DNA from: Desulfobacteraceae bacterium
GTDB lineage: Bacteria > Desulfobacterota > Desulfobacteria > Desulfobacterales > BuS5
Reading direction: 5' to 3'
Assembly: GCA_030642865.1 (NCBI GenBank)
Contig: DAOWMW010000036.1
Location: 1-9,572, forward strand
Length of the DNA stretch: 9,572 bases
Part shown: in pieces, positions 1 through 7,049 of the stretch
How the letters are laid out: the number at the start of each line of letters is the position of its first letter
How positions within the stretch are numbered: the stretch's first letter is position 1
Position numbers and translations under genes: made by a program
The notes under the pieces: model-generated
Databases searched by the model: none
The model's input: only the letters and a program-made list of their open reading frames with translations
What the model was told of the DNA's origin: nothing

Positions 1-1
1 A

Positions 2-97
2 AGCGACTATATCAATAATCTGGAACCGACCTCCTCAAGCTTTGGAGAGGTTTTGCGTGAAAATTTGCAGGAAAAATTGAACAAAGAGACTAAATAA
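2..97 (+). CDS. rpsA: C-terminal end of an upstream gene, probably 30S ribosomal protein S1
   Basis: The window opens inside a reading frame that gives 31 residues before TAA at 95-97. The visible tail contains the run SSSFGEVLRENLQEKL and ends in NKETK. A Ser/Gly-rich stretch followed by a short amphipathic, Lys/Glu-rich helix resembles the end of many S1 proteins after their last S1 (OB-fold) domain. S1 binds mRNA on the 30S subunit. rpsA directly upstream of sppA is a gene order known from Desulfobacterota, which supports the call. No S1 domain is inside the window, so the identification rests on the tail and the neighbour. It could be another protein with a charged C-terminal helix. The frame is well supported; the product is only probable. 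Confidence 0.5.
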   Translation, partial: SDYINNLEPTSSSFGEVLRENLQEKLNKETK

Positions 98-104
98 CTT
101 TATC

Positions 105-308
105 TATAGTGTCTGAGCGGAAAAATTATTTTTCGCTTAGGATTCGATCGAAAATAAATTGGCAATTTTAAGTGTTGAGGCGCCTGCCTGACAAGGCGTG
201 AAAACGCAGGAATATCAAGATATTTATACGTTTTCGTAACGCAGTCAGACAGGATGGATCGACGCTTAAAATGCTAAGTTATTTTTGATCGAGTCCTTAG
301 ACACTATA
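105..308. mobile_element. MITE-like palindromic element, 204 bp, complete copy
   Basis: The ends are perfect 10-bp terminal inverted repeats, TATAGTGTCT at 105-114 and AGACACTATA at 299-308. The two halves are imperfect inverted copies throughout. For example, the left arm AATTTTAAGTGTTGAGGCGC mirrors the right arm GGATCGACGCTTAAAATG, and the centre holds AATATC-AA-GATATT near 211-224. It has no coding capacity. The right half recurs at 9457-9508 with 4 mismatches in 52 bp against 236-287. The TA-flanked GTGTCT/AGACAC ends fit TA-duplicating IS630/Tc1-like transposition, which is inference. It sits between the stop of the S1-like gene and sppA and could fold into a long hairpin in a read-through transcript. 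Confidence 0.75.
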
Positions 309-347
309 AAATATTCAAATTTTTAACAGGATCTTCAAAATAATATT

Positions 348-1268
348 ATGTTTTCACGCAGACACCCAATTCTATTTTTTGTACTTGCGTTATCGTCCAT
401 TACAGCATGTGGGACAATAATACTGGCATCTATAATTGCCCTGATCACCCTTGGTATAAAAGGGGGAGATTATACAAGACCTGATATTATGTCAGCAGAA
501 AAAATTGGTGTTGTGGAAATAAAAGGAGTCATCGCAGAGGCCAAACCCTTTGTGCAGGCTATAAAACGATTTAGGGAGGATGATTCTATTAAAGCTATTG
601 TTATTCGAATCGATTCTCCCGGGGGCGGAGTAGCCCCTTCTCAGGAAATTTTTCAAGAGATTAGAAAAACAGTCAAAAAAAAGAAAGTAGTAGCCTCCAT
701 GGGTGCTGTGGCTGCATCCGGGGGTTATTATATTGCTGCGGGGACCAATAAAATAGTGGCAAATCCCGGGACAATAACCGGAAGCATTGGTGTAATAATG
801 GGATTTACAAATTTTCAAAAAATTTTTGAAAAAATCGGACTGATTCCGGTTGTTGTTAAATCCTGTGAGTATAAAGATATAGGCTCTCCAGTACGACAAA
901 TGTCTGCCAGTGAGACCAGGATTCTTCAAGACCTTGCTGATGGAATTCACAAACAATTTATTTTGGCAATTTCCCAGGGACGAAATATGGAAATATCCAA
1001 GGTAAAAGCTCTTGCCGACGGCCGGATATTTTCAGGAGAAGATGCCAAAGCTTTCGGCCTTGTTGACAAACTTGGCAACATGGAAGATGCCATTGAATGG
1101 GCAGGCCAACTGGCAGGTATAAAGGGGAAAGCCTCGGCAGTTTATATCCGTGATAAAAAGATGATCTCCTTTATAAAATATATCACTGAAACATCATTAA
1201 AACATCTTGTTTTTCGTCTGCTGCACCCGGAATTGATTACAGAGTTGACTCTTTCCCCTGCACAATAA
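348..1268 (+). CDS. sppA: Signal peptide peptidase SppA, short (36K) type
   Basis: A membrane-anchored serine protease that degrades signal peptides left in the membrane after secretion. Residues 8-36 form a hydrophobic N-terminal anchor, and the rest is one peptidase S49 (ClpP/crotonase-like) domain. The nucleophile is Ser124 in GAVAASGGYYIA and the general base is Lys176 in KSCEYKDIGSP. Their 52-residue spacing equals the Ser147-Lys199 spacing of Bacillus subtilis SppA. The oxyanion region IDSPGGG (88-94) is also present. At 306 aa it has the usual length of the single-domain form. The start ATG has only a weak SD (ACAGG, 17 nt upstream). A lipobox-like ITAC (18-21) lies within the membrane segment and is probably fortuitous, because hydrophobic residues continue after the Cys. 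The stop codon overlaps the start of a palindromic repeat. Confidence 0.95.
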   Translation: MFSRRHPILFFVLALSSITACGTIILASIIALITLGIKGGDYTRPDIMSAEKIGVVEIKGVIAEAKPFVQAIKRFREDDSIKAIVIRIDSPGGGVAPSQEIFQEIRKTVKKKKVVASMGAVAASGGYYIAAGTNKIVANPGTITGSIGVIMGFTNFQKIFEKIGLIPVVVKSCEYKDIGSPVRQMSASETRILQDLADGIHKQFILAISQGRNMEISKVKALADGRIFSGEDAKAFGLVDKLGNMEDAIEWAGQLAGIKGKASAVYIRDKKMISFIKYITETSLKHLVFRLLHPELITELTLSPAQ

Positions 1269-1431
1269 AGATCGTGAATTTTATAAATTACCCAGAATTA
1301 CTTGTTCTTGTGCCCGTCTTCTGTGTTGCATCAATGGTCACAGACTCCGAGTATGCAACCCTTGATGCGCCTTGAAGACGACCACAAGCCAGGCGTAATT
1401 ATGTGTAATTTTTATTTCATCCCCAACCCTA
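1267..1431 (+). repeat. Long form of dispersed palindromic repeat (family R1), between convergent genes
   Basis: It starts AAAGATCGTGAATTTTATAA on the sppA stop codon and ends TTATTTCATCCCCAACCCT. Inside is a large imperfect palindrome. The left arm contains TAATTTCTTG-like and CGTCTTCTGTGTTGCATCAA segments (1298-1335), and the right arm is its mirror, TTGATGCGCCTTGAAGACG (1362-1380), continuing to TAATTATGTGTAAT (1396-1409). The loop near 1340-1357 holds the small inverted motif ACTCCGAGT. The two outer ends are the same as those of the 33-35-bp short copies at 6553, 6911 and 8721, so the short ones look like internal deletions of this form. It separates the 3' ends of sppA (+) and the M23 gene (-) and could act as a bidirectional terminator. 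Confidence 0.8.
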
Positions 1432-1447
1432 AAATACAAAACCTGAT

Positions 1448-2842
1448 TTATTTTTTTAAACGACTCCGCACTGAATCCAGCTTTGATGTAATATTATTTT
1501 TGATCCAATTGTCGTCCCACCATTCAAGGGGATTCACAAAAGTTTTATTTACAAGTATCCCAAAATGAAGATGATCTCCCCCTGCCAGACCTGTCTTGCC
1601 AGTGCGTCCTATCTCCTCGCCTTTTACAACAATTTGTCCTTCAGTAACATGAAACTTGCTCAAATGAGAATACATGCTGAAGAGACCAAATCCGTGGTCA
1701 ATCAATACTGTTTTTCCATAAATTCCTAGAAAATTCGCGAATTTTACTTTTCCCTTGTTGGCTGCAGGAACGGAAGCCTCGGCAACAGAAGCCAGGTCAA
1801 TGCCAAGGTGCGTTTGATGATCTATTACCTTTCCTTTATATTTATATGTGCGGGTATCTGCAAATCCTGCTTTCTTAGCCGCTTTGGGGAGCCTTAAAAA
1901 TTTTTTTTGCCAATACAAAAAATTATCTGTTTTACTGACCAATTCTGATATTTTTTTAAAATTAGCCTCCCGCAAATGCCGATTGATCAATAAAAATTGA
2001 TCAATCATCGATTTCCTGTCAACATCGACGATGGATGAAATTTCTGATTCAAGTTCAGGGATCTTACGATCAAGAAAGTCATCTGAAATGTTAATTACAT
2101 CCTGTTTGAACTTTTTATTCTTAATATAATAATAGAAGTTGGCTTTTGACACATTTCCTGACTCATCAACGGCCTCCGCAAATATCTTGTTTCTACCTTT
2201 TCCCCCATAGTCAAGAGCAAAAAACGATAAAAAGATATCAGGATCCTTGAAATATCCTGAATAACCTGGGAAAAAAACATCCTCCACATAAACCCCACTT
2301 TTTGGGCAGGGCTCGGATATCTTGTAGATTACAAGGCCAGATCCGCCCCGGGTTATGTTATGCATCTTTGTCAATATATCAATTATGGGGGGCTTTGTAT
2401 CAATAATTACTTCTTTTTCCAAACAGGTTGTGTTGCCATGTAACCAGTTACGCCAGGAATAATCAGTCACAGAGATCTGCAAAACAGCCTTGCCATCACG
2501 GAGCCCAATTTTTTCAGGTTCTATAGCCTCGATAAAAAAAGTTTGTTTATTTACCAAACCTGTACGTAACACGCCGATGGTTGCAAATTCCTTAGCATAA
2601 AGAATTATCTCTTTTCCGTCCTTAATTAATGCAATTCTGATTTTTCGTAAACCGCTTTTCATGTCCGAAGCAGTAAAAGCAAGCTGTTGAGCTGCATTTA
2701 ATGTTTTCATTGGACCATCGATTTCCACAAGGGGTTTTTCGCCCTCAAACCGTACAATTGATACCCATACAAGGGGAATAAAAAAAATAATGGCGAGAAC
2801 TATCAACAGCCTTGATTTAAGACCTGTTTTTTTTTTTTTCAA
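1448..2842 (-). CDS. Membrane-anchored M23 family metallopeptidase with Ig-like N-terminal region
   Basis: A probable peptidoglycan endopeptidase of the LytM/M23B family acting on the outer face of the inner membrane. Residues 12-30 form a single hydrophobic anchor after a Lys-rich start. Residues about 37-240 look like two beta-rich Ig-like domains, with DTKPPIIDILT (148-158) at the junction and DESGNVS (226-232). Residues about 245-320 are helical. The M23 domain (about 330-445) keeps all its key residues: zinc ligands His345 and Asp349 (HLGID) and His426 (HLHFG), plus catalytic His393 (YSHLS), so it should be active. The start is TTG, preceded by a strong SD (GAGGGGG, about 6 nt away) and followed at once by a run of 13 A encoding Lys. 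It has its own promoter at 2916-2944 and is probably monocistronic. The substrate is not known. Confidence 0.93.
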   Translation of the reverse strand: MKKKKTGLKSRLLIVLAIIFFIPLVWVSIVRFEGEKPLVEIDGPMKTLNAAQQLAFTASDMKSGLRKIRIALIKDGKEIILYAKEFATIGVLRTGLVNKQTFFIEAIEPEKIGLRDGKAVLQISVTDYSWRNWLHGNTTCLEKEVIIDTKPPIIDILTKMHNITRGGSGLVIYKISEPCPKSGVYVEDVFFPGYSGYFKDPDIFLSFFALDYGGKGRNKIFAEAVDESGNVSKANFYYYIKNKKFKQDVINISDDFLDRKIPELESEISSIVDVDRKSMIDQFLLINRHLREANFKKISELVSKTDNFLYWQKKFLRLPKAAKKAGFADTRTYKYKGKVIDHQTHLGIDLASVAEASVPAANKGKVKFANFLGIYGKTVLIDHGFGLFSMYSHLSKFHVTEGQIVVKGEEIGRTGKTGLAGGDHLHFGILVNKTFVNPLEWWDDNWIKNNITSKLDSVRSRLKK

Positions 2843-2915
2843 GAAAGCCCCCTCTATATTTTATAGATTATTTGCGTTTTTTGTGATTTTTGACAAGTTT
2901 ATAAATCATGGTGCT

Positions 2916-2944
2916 ATTATAGAAAAATTAGGGTAACTACTCAA
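2916..2944 (-). promoter_or_regulatory. Sigma-70-type promoter for the M23 peptidase gene
   Basis: Read on the minus strand, the -35 is TTGAGT (2944-2939), the spacer is exactly 17 bp, and the -10 is a perfect TATAAT (2921-2916). Transcription would start near 2909, giving a leader of about 65 nt before the TTG start at 2842. A terminator-like hairpin lies just upstream, so this appears to be a fresh transcription unit after fabF. It is the best promoter match in the window. Confidence 0.65.
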
Positions 2945-2950
2945 CTGGAT

Positions 2951-2985
2951 AGACAAAAGCAGGGGCAACCTTCATGGTTGCCCTG
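2951..2985 (-). terminator. Terminator-like hairpin after fabF (short GGGCAACC palindrome)
   Basis: Minus-strand reading gives the stem CAGGGCAACC (2985-2976), loop ATGAA, then GGTTGCCCCTG (2970-2960, one extra base), followed by CTTTTGTCT. The stem is strong and the tail moderately T-rich, about 107 nt after the fabF stop and just before the M23 promoter. The same short palindrome family recurs at 4774-4799, so it is a dispersed repeat that may have been recruited as a terminator. Confidence 0.5.
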
Positions 2986-3091
2986 GGAAAAGATGTAAAG
3001 CCTACTCTACAAAGCGCCGCAATTGTGTTTTCGGGGTACCTTTGACCTTCAGTCTAAATACTTTTATTCTAATTACGTGAGCAGTTACAAA

Positions 3092-4333
3092 TCAGGTTGA
3101 ATATTTCTTAAGAATCAAACTAGCGTTGGTCCCTCCAAATCCAAAAGAATTGGTCATTGCAATTTTCAAATCAGCCTTTCGGGCAACATTGGGAACATAA
3201 TCAAGATCACAGTTTTCACCAGGATTATCATGATTTATCGTAGGTGGAATTATTCCATCATTAAGAGCAAGGGCTGTAAAAATTGTTTCTACTCCACCAC
3301 TTGCGCCAAGCAGATGTCCGGTCATCGATTTTGTTGAACTTACAGGAATATCATAGGCTTTTTCTTTAAAAACCGTTTTAATTGCCTGGGTTTCATACAT
3401 ATCGTTTAGTTCAGTGGATGTTCCATGTGCATTAATATAGTCGATTGCATCAGGGGGAACCCCTGCATTATCCATGGCCGCAGCCATACATCTGACCGCC
3501 CCTTCTCCATTGGGTGCAGGAGCTGTCATATGATAGCCGTCACCACTCATCCCATATCCTATAATCTCAGCATAAATACGGGCTCCCCTTTCCAAAGCGA
3601 GGTCAAGGGATTCAAGAACAAGAATTCCAGCACCTTCACTCACAATGAAACCATCCCTGTCCCGGTCAAAGGGACGGGACGCTTTTTCAGGCTCATCATT
3701 ACGCGTTGATAATGCTTTAAGGGAGCCAAAACCGGCAATGCAGGTTGGAGATATAACAGACTCAACCCCCCCTGTAATCATGGCATCGGCGGAACCATTT
3801 CTGATAATTTCATAAGCCGATCCTATGGCATGGGAGCCAGCTGCACATGCCGTTGCAATGGATGAGTTGGGACCTTTAGCGCCAAAATATATGGAAATCA
3901 TTCCAGGAGCCATATTCCCTATAATAGTCGGAATAAAAAATGGGCTCACTCTTTTAGGGCCTCTGGAATTTAAGATGAGACTGGTCCTTTCAATTTCATA
4001 AAGCCCGCCCATACCGCAGCCGGTTATAACTCCAACCCTGTCACCATTTGAGCTGTCAATTACCAGGCCGGAATCGTCAATGGCCATACGGGCTGCTGCA
4101 ACAGCATACGCAACAAACAACCGTAATCTTTTCGCATCCTTTTTTGTAAGAAAGTCTTCAGCAACAAAATTTTTAACCTCTCCTGCGATTTGAGTCGCAA
4201 AAGAAGATGTGTCGAATCTTGTTATTCGCCCTATACCAGATTTTCCGGCACAAACAGCTGACCATGTTTCACCTGTACCTATCCCCAACGGCGTTAAAAG
4301 CCCAACACCGGTTATCGCGACCCGCCTGTTCAA
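3092..4333 (-). CDS. fabF: 3-oxoacyl-[acyl-carrier-protein] synthase II (FabF)
   Basis: A cytosolic thiolase-fold condensing enzyme that extends acyl-ACP with malonyl-ACP in type II fatty-acid synthesis. With the start used here, the catalytic triad is Cys163 (TACAAGSHA), His303 (NAHGTST) and His340 (SMTGHLLGASG), with Lys335 and the C-terminal NSFGFGGTN gate; these are the numbers of E. coli FabF. I chose TTG at 4333, because AGGAGG lies 5 nt upstream and the product MNRRVAITGVG has 413 aa like E. coli FabF. An in-frame GTG at 4339 adds two residues but abuts the SD. A five-codon ORF (ATG at 4347) contains the SD and its TGA overlaps the TTG. acpP lies about 100 bp upstream on the same strand, so the two are probably co-transcribed. 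Confidence 0.96.
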   Translation of the reverse strand: MNRRVAITGVGLLTPLGIGTGETWSAVCAGKSGIGRITRFDTSSFATQIAGEVKNFVAEDFLTKKDAKRLRLFVAYAVAAARMAIDDSGLVIDSSNGDRVGVITGCGMGGLYEIERTSLILNSRGPKRVSPFFIPTIIGNMAPGMISIYFGAKGPNSSIATACAAGSHAIGSAYEIIRNGSADAMITGGVESVISPTCIAGFGSLKALSTRNDEPEKASRPFDRDRDGFIVSEGAGILVLESLDLALERGARIYAEIIGYGMSGDGYHMTAPAPNGEGAVRCMAAAMDNAGVPPDAIDYINAHGTSTELNDMYETQAIKTVFKEKAYDIPVSSTKSMTGHLLGASGGVETIFTALALNDGIIPPTINHDNPGENCDLDYVPNVARKADLKIAMTNSFGFGGTNASLILKKYST

Positions 4334-4436
4334 AGACACCTCCTCATTTTTTTAGATATAGGCTTTTAAAAAAACTGGAAGCCCATATTTTCGTATTCCT
4401 TGATCTGAACAAAAAATTCTGGTTTTCCTGTGTACG

Positions 4437-4667
4437 CTATTTGTGTTTTTCTATATAATTAAAAGCATCACTTACGCGTACCATTCCTTCAGCATCCTCA
4501 TCGGAAATTTCCACGTCAAACTCTTCTTCAATGGACATTATCAGTTCCACAAGATCAAGGGAATCAGCACCCAGATCATCCACAAAGGATGCCTCTGGAA
4601 CAATTTCATCATGTTCAACACTTAATTTTTCCGCAATAATATTTTTTACTCTGCTTTCAATAGACAT
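4437..4667 (-). CDS. acpP: Acyl carrier protein
   Basis: A small acidic cytosolic carrier that holds growing acyl chains on phosphopantetheine and is the substrate carrier of FabF next door. It has 76 aa, the normal length. The attachment site is Ser36 in [13 protein letters not shown], followed by the acidic recognition helix II ([14 protein letters not shown]) and the DEDAEG segment. The start is ATG at 4667 with a strong SD (AAGGAGAG, about 6 nt away). The open frame continues upstream to 4907, but that extension runs through repeats and into the 3' end of the dehydrogenase gene, so it is not coding. Helix IV reads [13 protein letters not shown] instead of the usual VGDA(I/V)DYI, a mild variation. 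A possible promoter (TTGTCA, 17 bp, TTTTAA) between 4761 and 4733 is weak. Confidence 0.96.
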   Translation of the reverse strand: MSIESRVKNIIAEKLSVEHDEIVPEASFVDDLGADSLDLVELIMSIEEEFDVEISDEDAEGMVRVSDAFNYIEKHK

Positions 4668-4773
4668 TACTTCTCTCCTTTTATATATGCTTTTTTTAAT
4701 TTTCAGGATTGTTTTTAGCTCAAAAGTGCACTTTAAAAAACCTTGTTTTTTGTCTTGACAATGGGAGCATTTT

Positions 4774-4799
4774 GGGTACCCACAGGGGGATGCCCCTAC
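4774..4799. repeat. Short palindromic repeat, GGGTACCC...GATGCCCCTAC
   Basis: GGGTACCC, ACAGG, then GGGATGCCCCTAC form an imperfect inverted repeat. It matches in layout the hairpin at 2960-2985, read there on the minus strand as GGGCAACC, loop, GGTTGCCCC. Similar GTAGGGGC...GCCC palindromes are dispersed in many desulfobacterial and cyanobacterial genomes. It lies upstream of acpP and replaces the left half of the neighbouring R1 repeat. Confidence 0.55.
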
Positions 4800-4807
4800 G
4801 CAATTTT

Positions 4808-4880
4808 GGCCGTTGATGCAACACAGAAGACGGGAACAAGAACAAGTAATTATGTGTAATTTATAAAATTCACGATCCTT
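4808..4880 (-). repeat. Half copy of the long R1 repeat, upstream of acpP
   Basis: The reverse complement of this stretch aligns without gaps to 1267-1339, with about 6 mismatches in 73 bp. It starts AAGGATCGTGAATTTTATAA on the minus strand, 10 bp after the stop codon of the acyl-CoA dehydrogenase gene. The match ends at the centre of the long palindrome. The other arm is missing and unrelated sequence with the 4774-4799 palindrome follows. It is a truncated or chimeric copy lying in the dehydrogenase-acpP gap. Confidence 0.8.
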
Positions 4881-4890
4881 AACTATATTT

Positions 4891-6534
4891 TCATGATTTT
4901 TTTTCAAAAATAAAATCAGTCACTAAATCCATATCGAGCATAATATTGCGGCAGCTTCCAATCAAATCATTATACGAGACAGCCTCCATAAAATCAGTAA
5001 TTGTCTTATCATCAAAGATACCGGTTCCCATCAATATTTTAAGCATATTCTCAGCCACAATATGCGCGGTTTCCCCTGCAAAAATTCTGTTCATTGCCAA
5101 AATTTTTTCAAGATCTCTGGAGCCCTCCTTTGAAAGGGTATAGGCTTTCCGCGCAAAACTTGCTCCAACTTCTGTGAAGGTTATCATATCTGCCAGAGCA
5201 AACATAACATATTGTTTTTTAACAAGCCTGTTTGCATGCACAAGGGAAATAGTTTTGTTCAATGCCCTGGCAGCCAGAGCATAGTATTTACAACCGGCAT
5301 TCTCCATGGTTTTATCAATCTCGTCCATTTCAGAAGCAATTTTATTATAAAATGCACCCTTTGTCTTTTGTGTTTTTTTCCAGCGGAATGTACTTATGAT
5401 ATTTTGCTGAATTTCGCTGGTCCCTTCGTATATACAGGTTACCTTTACATCTCTTTTGATTTTTTCAACTTCATATTCACAAATATAACCATAACCGCCA
5501 AGGGCCTGTATCCCATCATCAGCCGCCTTGTTTGCCACTTCCGAAGCAAAATATTTTGATATGGACCCTTCAGTCTGAAGATCCTTTTCTCCTGAATCGA
5601 ACTGCAGCGCAACCTCATCAATATGGGCAGAAGCAGCCTCAAGCCTTACAGCATGGGGAACAACAAGCTTGTGTGTATACCCCTGCTTTTCCGCAACAGG
5701 TGCGCCGAACTGCACCCTTTCCTTTGCGTAGGGTATAACAATATCAAGAACCGCGTCACCTGCTCCAAGGGCCATGGCCGCTACCATCAGCCTTGTATAT
5801 CCAAAAACCTGGTTGGCCTGTTTTAATCCTTTGCCGGGAACACCCCCGATGAGATTTTCAACAGGCACGAAAACATCTGAAAAGGATAGAGGAGAGGTGT
5901 TCGAGGCATGTAAACCATGCTTTTTCTCACCCTTTCCCTGGGTGAAGCCTTTTGTCCCCTTTTCCACAATAAAAAAGGTTGGTCCTTCAGGGGTTTTGGC
6001 CAGCAAGGTGATAAAATCTGCATATGCCCCTGTGGAAATAAACTGTTTAAAACCATTTATTTTATACCCGGAAATTTTTCCTGTATCATCTATAACCGGA
6101 TCTGCAACAGTTTTCAGGGAGGCAAGATTACTTCCTGCTTCTGGCTCAGTTACTGCGTAAGCAACAAGGGAATCCCCCTCGGCAATGGCTCCGAGCCATT
6201 TTTCCTTTTGCGCATCAGTACCCCCCACATATAAGGGATCAGCCCCCAGTTGAATGGCAAAAAAAGCTGTGCCAATACCGAGGCATATTTTGGCAATTGC
6301 ATGCGTCACAGCGCATGAATCACGGGCACCCCCCCCCATTCCACCATATTCTTCAGGAATAAAAAGCAACTGAAGACCAACTTCCGGGCCAAGCAGCTTC
6401 CTTACAGTCTCTTCCGGAAACTGATCAGTTTTGTCGAACTCAAGAATTTTTTCTTTAGTGAGAAGCCGCTTCCTTAATTGTGCGACAGTGTCTAAAACCA
6501 TCTGCCTTGATTCTAAATCCAGACCTTTAAGCAT
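4891..6534 (-). CDS. Acyl-CoA dehydrogenase, long form with C-terminal extension
   Basis: An FAD flavoenzyme that oxidises acyl-CoA to trans-2-enoyl-CoA and passes electrons to ETF. The order is an N-terminal helical domain, a beta domain with [15 protein letters not shown] (125-139), and a C-terminal helical domain with QALGGYGY (343-350) and the catalytic base Glu370 in IYEGTSEIQ. Core enzymes are about 380 aa. This one has 547, and the extra C-terminal helical part resembles VLCAD/ACAD9-type proteins. The substrate cannot be read from the sequence. A run of nine G (minus strand, 6337-6329) encodes Gly67-Gly69. ATG at 6534 is the start, but the only SD (AAGGAG, 6554-6549) is 14 nt away and touches a repeat. 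It lies between rpmF and acpP on the same strand, where fatty-acid synthesis genes usually lie. No ETF gene is in view. Confidence 0.94.
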   Translation of the reverse strand: MLKGLDLESRQMVLDTVAQLRKRLLTKEKILEFDKTDQFPEETVRKLLGPEVGLQLLFIPEEYGGMGGGARDSCAVTHAIAKICLGIGTAFFAIQLGADPLYVGGTDAQKEKWLGAIAEGDSLVAYAVTEPEAGSNLASLKTVADPVIDDTGKISGYKINGFKQFISTGAYADFITLLAKTPEGPTFFIVEKGTKGFTQGKGEKKHGLHASNTSPLSFSDVFVPVENLIGGVPGKGLKQANQVFGYTRLMVAAMALGAGDAVLDIVIPYAKERVQFGAPVAEKQGYTHKLVVPHAVRLEAASAHIDEVALQFDSGEKDLQTEGSISKYFASEVANKAADDGIQALGGYGYICEYEVEKIKRDVKVTCIYEGTSEIQQNIISTFRWKKTQKTKGAFYNKIASEMDEIDKTMENAGCKYYALAARALNKTISLVHANRLVKKQYVMFALADMITFTEVGASFARKAYTLSKEGSRDLEKILAMNRIFAGETAHIVAENMLKILMGTGIFDDKTITDFMEAVSYNDLIGSCRNIMLDMDLVTDFIFEKKS

Positions 6535-6552
6535 CGCCAGTTTATAAACTCC

Positions 6553-6585
6553 TTAGGATTGGGGATGAAATAAATTACAATCCTT
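6553..6585 (-). repeat. Short form of R1 repeat between rpmF and the dehydrogenase gene
   Basis: On the minus strand it reads AAGGATTGTAATTTATTTCA followed by TCCCCAATCCTAA. The ends GGATTG/CAATCC pair fully. In the other copies the left end is GGATCG, giving one C-A mismatch, so this copy is compensated. It begins about 88 nt after the rpmF stop and its distal end runs into the only SD-like motif of the dehydrogenase gene. Confidence 0.75.
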
Positions 6586-6672
6586 ATAATAATACGTACA
6601 TTTAATTTTACGGATTCAGCACGCAGCTATACTAATGTGCCCATTGGTTAACACATTTGATTTTAAACGATA

Positions 6673-6861
6673 TTATTTCTCATTGTTCGCAGCATCGTTA
6701 AAAGTACGGCCCCTGTATGTTCCACAATTTTTACATATGTGATGGGGCAGTGCTGCCTCTCCGCATTCCGGACACGTTGCCACATTAGGGGGAGTAATTT
6801 TTTGATGGGCTCTGCGCTGATCCCGTTTTGTTCTTGATGTTTTCCGTTTTGGTACAGCCAT
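6673..6861 (-). CDS. rpmF: 50S ribosomal protein L32
   Basis: A small protein of the large ribosomal subunit. It has 62 aa and begins MAVPKRKTSRTKRDQRRAH, the standard bL32 N-terminus. It keeps a complete zinc ribbon, Cys30-x2-Cys33 and Cys43-x2-Cys46 (CPECGE and CKNCGTYRGR), so it is the zinc-binding form. The start ATG is preceded by GGGAG about 8 nt upstream. In many bacteria rpmF leads plsX-fab genes. Here the next same-strand genes are an acyl-CoA dehydrogenase, acpP and fabF. A promoter candidate with a perfect -35 lies at 6966-6994. Confidence 0.97.
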   Translation of the reverse strand: MAVPKRKTSRTKRDQRRAHQKITPPNVATCPECGEAALPHHICKNCGTYRGRTFNDAANNEK

Positions 6862-6910
6862 AAGTGATCTCCCAGCTATTTAATAGTTTTACAAATTAAC
6901 ATTTATTGAT

Positions 6911-6945
6911 AAGGATTGGGGATGGAATAAAAATTCACGATCCTA
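6911..6945 (-). repeat. Short form of R1 repeat in the rpmF leader
   Basis: On the minus strand it reads AGGATCGTGAATTTTTATTC then CATCCCCAATCCTT. It lies between the rpmF promoter candidate and the rpmF start, so it would be transcribed in the leader. Its orientation relative to transcription is the same as in the other copies. Confidence 0.75.
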
Positions 6946-6965
6946 AACATCATTTTTCAGTAATT

Positions 6966-6994
6966 CTAGTAATCGAAATTTTAAAAATTGTCAA
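6966..6994 (-). promoter_or_regulatory. Promoter candidate for rpmF
   Basis: On the minus strand there is a perfect -35, TTGACA (6994-6989). With a 17-bp spacer the -10 is TACTAG (3 of 6). A better -10, TAGAAT (6968-6963), would need a 20-bp spacer. The leader to rpmF would be about 100 nt and includes an R1 repeat. The -35 is clear, the -10 uncertain. Confidence 0.4.
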
Positions 6995-7014
6995 TTGTTT
7001 TTTATTTTGTCTTC

Positions 7015-7043
7015 TTGCCATAACAAAAGATATATGATATTAT
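7015..7043 (+). promoter_or_regulatory. Promoter candidate for gltX
   Basis: TTGCCA (7015-7020), a 17-bp spacer, then TATTAT (7038-7043); each hexamer matches the sigma-70 consensus at 5 of 6 positions. Transcription would start near 7050, about 239 nt before the gltX ATG. It lies back to back with the rpmF promoter candidate, with only about 20 bp between the two -35 boxes. Confidence 0.45.
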
Positions 7044-7049
7044 GTAAAT

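Noticed and set aside
1302..1568. Plus-strand ORF of 88 codons after sppA
   Set aside because: It lies in the palindromic repeat and then antisense to the M23 catalytic domain; it has no SD and no recognisable domain.
4668..4907. Cys-rich N-terminal extension of acpP (open frame up to 4907)
   Set aside because: It is translated repeat sequence and overlaps the end of the dehydrogenase gene; the ATG at 4667 has a strong SD and gives the standard ACP length.
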